The notes under the pieces are model-generated. The model ran no database searches. It was not told where the DNA came from and was given only the letters and a program-made list of their open reading frames with translations. From Streptomyces echinatus (GTDB lineage Bacteria; Actinomycetota; Actinomycetes; Streptomycetales; Streptomycetaceae): 64,000 nt of DNA. Each line of letters starts with the position of its first letter. Position 1 is the stretch's first letter. Location: assembly GCF_014203595.1 (NCBI RefSeq), contig NZ_JACHJK010000019.1, positions 57,001-121,000 on the forward strand. The letters are read 5' to 3'. Positions 62,843 to 64,000 of this stretch are shown here, piece after piece. Made by a program: the position numbers and the translations under genes.

Positions 62843-63060
62843 GGCATGGCGGACCAGATCGGCGTGCTCGGTCTGGTCCTCAACTCCCTCGTTCTTTTCC
62901 GCACCCGCTGGATGGAAAGCCGTCGTGGACCGGCTCCGTAGCGATAGCTTCGACGTCCGTGACGAGGTCGTCGCGGACGGCTCTCTCCATACGTCCGCCA
63001 TCGCACCGACATGTCCGGCCGCTGTTCCTTCAGCTTCCGAGTTGCCCGGTCGTCTGCGGG
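62843..63060 (+). mobile_element. Tn3-family transposase C-terminal scar
   Basis: Three frames in a row give GMADQIGVLGLVLNSLVLFR and TRWM, then VVDRLRSDSFDVRDEVVA, then RLSPYVRHRTDMSGRCSFSF. These match the end of Tn3 transposases (ALVLFNTRYMDAAL, GFDVRDEDVARLSPFVRHHI). Two frameshifts and the missing body show it is dead. Confidence 0.75.
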
Positions 63061-63097
63061 CCCGTGCTCCCGGCTCTACCGACGAGGCGTGGCAGAT

Positions 63098-63310
63098 TCA
63101 CGCCTCGGGTTCGTGACGGCGGGTGTCGTGGGGGACGGCGGCGACGGCGCCGGCGACCGGCGACGTGGTCAGCAGGCCGAGACCGATTCCCAGGGCGATG
63201 AGGGTGGGCAGCAGCGTGGGAGAGGGCGAGGGCGAGGTGACGGTGGTGAGAAAGGCCATGCCGGCCGCCCCCAGGAGGAGGCCGGCGCTCGCGGGCAGAC
63301 GGGGACCGAA
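63098..63310 (-). pseudogene. MFS transporter C-terminal fragment
   Basis: The minus strand reads RFGPRLPASAGLLLGAAGMA and TLLPTLIALGIGLGLLTTSP, VAGAVAAVP, which is a pair of late helices of a DHA2-type exporter. The N-terminal twelve helices and the true end are missing. Confidence 0.6.
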
Positions 63311-63445
63311 ACGCTCACCCCGGCCTCGCCGAGGTGGGTGAGATCGGAGTGACGTTGACCGACACTCCACGAGATCGCACACGACAGCAAGCGCGCCGCT
63401 CCTTAATCGCTGGGATGAGCGAAGTGGCTTCGCCATACTGGTGCG
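63311..63445. other. No recognised gene
   Basis: A short gap between the MFS scrap and the zinc-ribbon gene; it should hold the promoter of the latter. Confidence 0.4.
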
Positions 63446-63808
63446 ATGTGCTTCCGTGGGGGGACACCCAACCGGCATTACGTGTGCTTGCCCTGCCGCT
63501 CTTCGTTCAAGAAGCGTGGCACGTGGGCAAGCGGATGCCCGCGCTGCGGTGGAGAGTTGATCGACGCGGGTCAGGACCTCGCTGTGCCGAAGCGGCGCGA
63601 CTCCGCTGGGTGGCGGACGCTGACCGTCCTACTGAACGCGGGTGTCACGTTCCACTCCGGCTGCTGTGATGGGCCCGGCTGGCGGCCTCGGACACCGCGC
63701 GAGGTACGCGAGCGGCTGGCCGCTGCGGCCGGCACCGGCGTGCCGCTGAGCGTGGCGCTGACGACTGTCGACACCGACGAACTCCGTTCCAGGCACACGG
63801 CACGCTGA
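63446..63808 (+). CDS. Zinc-ribbon protein of unknown function
   Basis: A 120-residue protein: MCFRGGTPNRHYVCLPCRSS, FKKRGTWASGCPRCGGELID, then LAVPKRRDSAGWRTLTVLLN and GWRPRTPREVRERLAAA. CLPC and CPRC (with the Gly knuckle) make a rubredoxin-like zinc ribbon. Relatives in Streptomyces are often mislabelled deoxyxylulose-5-phosphate synthase; I see no enzyme motif. It could bind nucleic acid or protein. Confidence 0.75.
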   Translation: MCFRGGTPNRHYVCLPCRSSFKKRGTWASGCPRCGGELIDAGQDLAVPKRRDSAGWRTLTVLLNAGVTFHSGCCDGPGWRPRTPREVRERLAAAAGTGVPLSVALTTVDTDELRSRHTAR

Positions 63809-63899
63809 GCCGTCGGCATGGCCCGTCCCGTACTCGGCGACACGCTCCAGAACGACGCCCTCGTTCGACTCCCCCACCTCAAGGTCGGAAAGACAACGG

Positions 63900-64000
63900 C
63901 TACTTAGTCGGGTAGCCGGGTCACGTCGCCGTGACCCGGCCCCCTCAGAACCGGACGTGCCAGTCATCCCGGCATCCGGCTCAAGCAAGCCCCACGGGCT
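63900..64000 (-). mobile_element. 3' end of a group II intron (domains V and VI)
   Basis: On the minus strand 63948-63982 reads GAGCCGGATGCCGGGATGAC and TGGCACGTCCGGTTC, which has the size, end pairing (GAGCCGGA/TCCGGTTC) and bulge of group II domain V. A hairpin of 11 bp (GCCGGGTCACG / CGTGACCCGGC, 63915-63940) follows as a domain VI candidate. The intron would extend to the right, outside the window, where its reverse transcriptase should lie. The exact 3' splice site, near 63900, is uncertain. Confidence 0.75.

Noticed and set aside
1..64000. tRNA or rRNA genes
   Set aside because: No cloverleaf-like sequence with the GTTCGA/TTC arm in proper context, and no rRNA motifs, were noticed by eye; a covariance search could still find a tRNA.

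Overview
The window is high-GC actinobacterial DNA, almost certainly Streptomyces. Evidence: GC-rich third codon positions, GTG/TTG starts, Streptomyces-type families (DUF5133, DUF6098, DUF6584, DUF1062), and a tap-tpg telomere-replication operon at the left end. That operon, plus the many gene fragments and insertion-sequence (IS) scars, points to the arm of a linear chromosome or to a linear plasmid near a telomere.

Layout. 0.1-6.4 kb: tpg and tap, a FUSC transporter, then scraps of an SDR gene and of nhaA. 6.7-12.7 kb: a selenium-binding-protein family gene, a ZIP-like transporter, a sulfatase-modifying-factor-like protein, and a translationally coupled MFS exporter/TetR pair with its operator. 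12.9-17.1 kb: an NB-ARC ATPase with about 15 tetratricopeptide-type repeats and a small upstream partner carrying the same short motif; both reading frames are broken. 17.3-19.1 kb: transposase scars and a DUF1062 remnant. 19.5-24.6 kb: secreted beta-helix protein, hydrolase, NTF2-like protein, membrane Ser/Thr kinase. 25.1-28.8 kb: secreted RHS protein followed by a 40-residue membrane protein and a hairpin. 28.9-35.1 kb: IS630 scars, a methyltransferase, a nucleosidase gene with an inverted 5' end, a Ku fragment and a frameshifted CYP152-like P450. 35.1-41.3 kb: small stress/regulatory type genes, flavodoxin, SDR, MFS and ArsR pair. 41.8-47.8 kb: TetR-controlled oxidation cassette (aldehyde dehydrogenase, GMC oxidoreductase, SDR, quinol-monooxygenase-like). 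48.2-52.3 kb: polyprenyl synthase, DUF4142, remnants of trmO and of a glutaredoxin gene, ribB with an FMN riboswitch. 52.9-56.3 kb: a second, intact pair made of a small protein and a STAND ATPase with helical repeats. 56.3-64 kb: endolysin-like amidase with an acidic mini-protein, LysR/cupin/DoxX, lipase, Tn3 and MFS scraps, and the 3' end of a group II intron at the right edge.

What stands out: two independent small-partner plus STAND-NTPase operons, built like bacterial NLR immune systems. In the first, the C-terminus of the partner and the N-terminus of the ATPase share a 26-position segment with 16 identities, as expected for a homotypic signalling motif. There are also several local inversions that broke genes (an IS630 scar, the nucleosidase gene, trmO), and one regulated locus each for TetR/MFS, TetR/ALDH and LysR/cupin with visible operators. 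Everything here is by eye; no homology search or folding program was run, and protein family names are from recognition of motifs.
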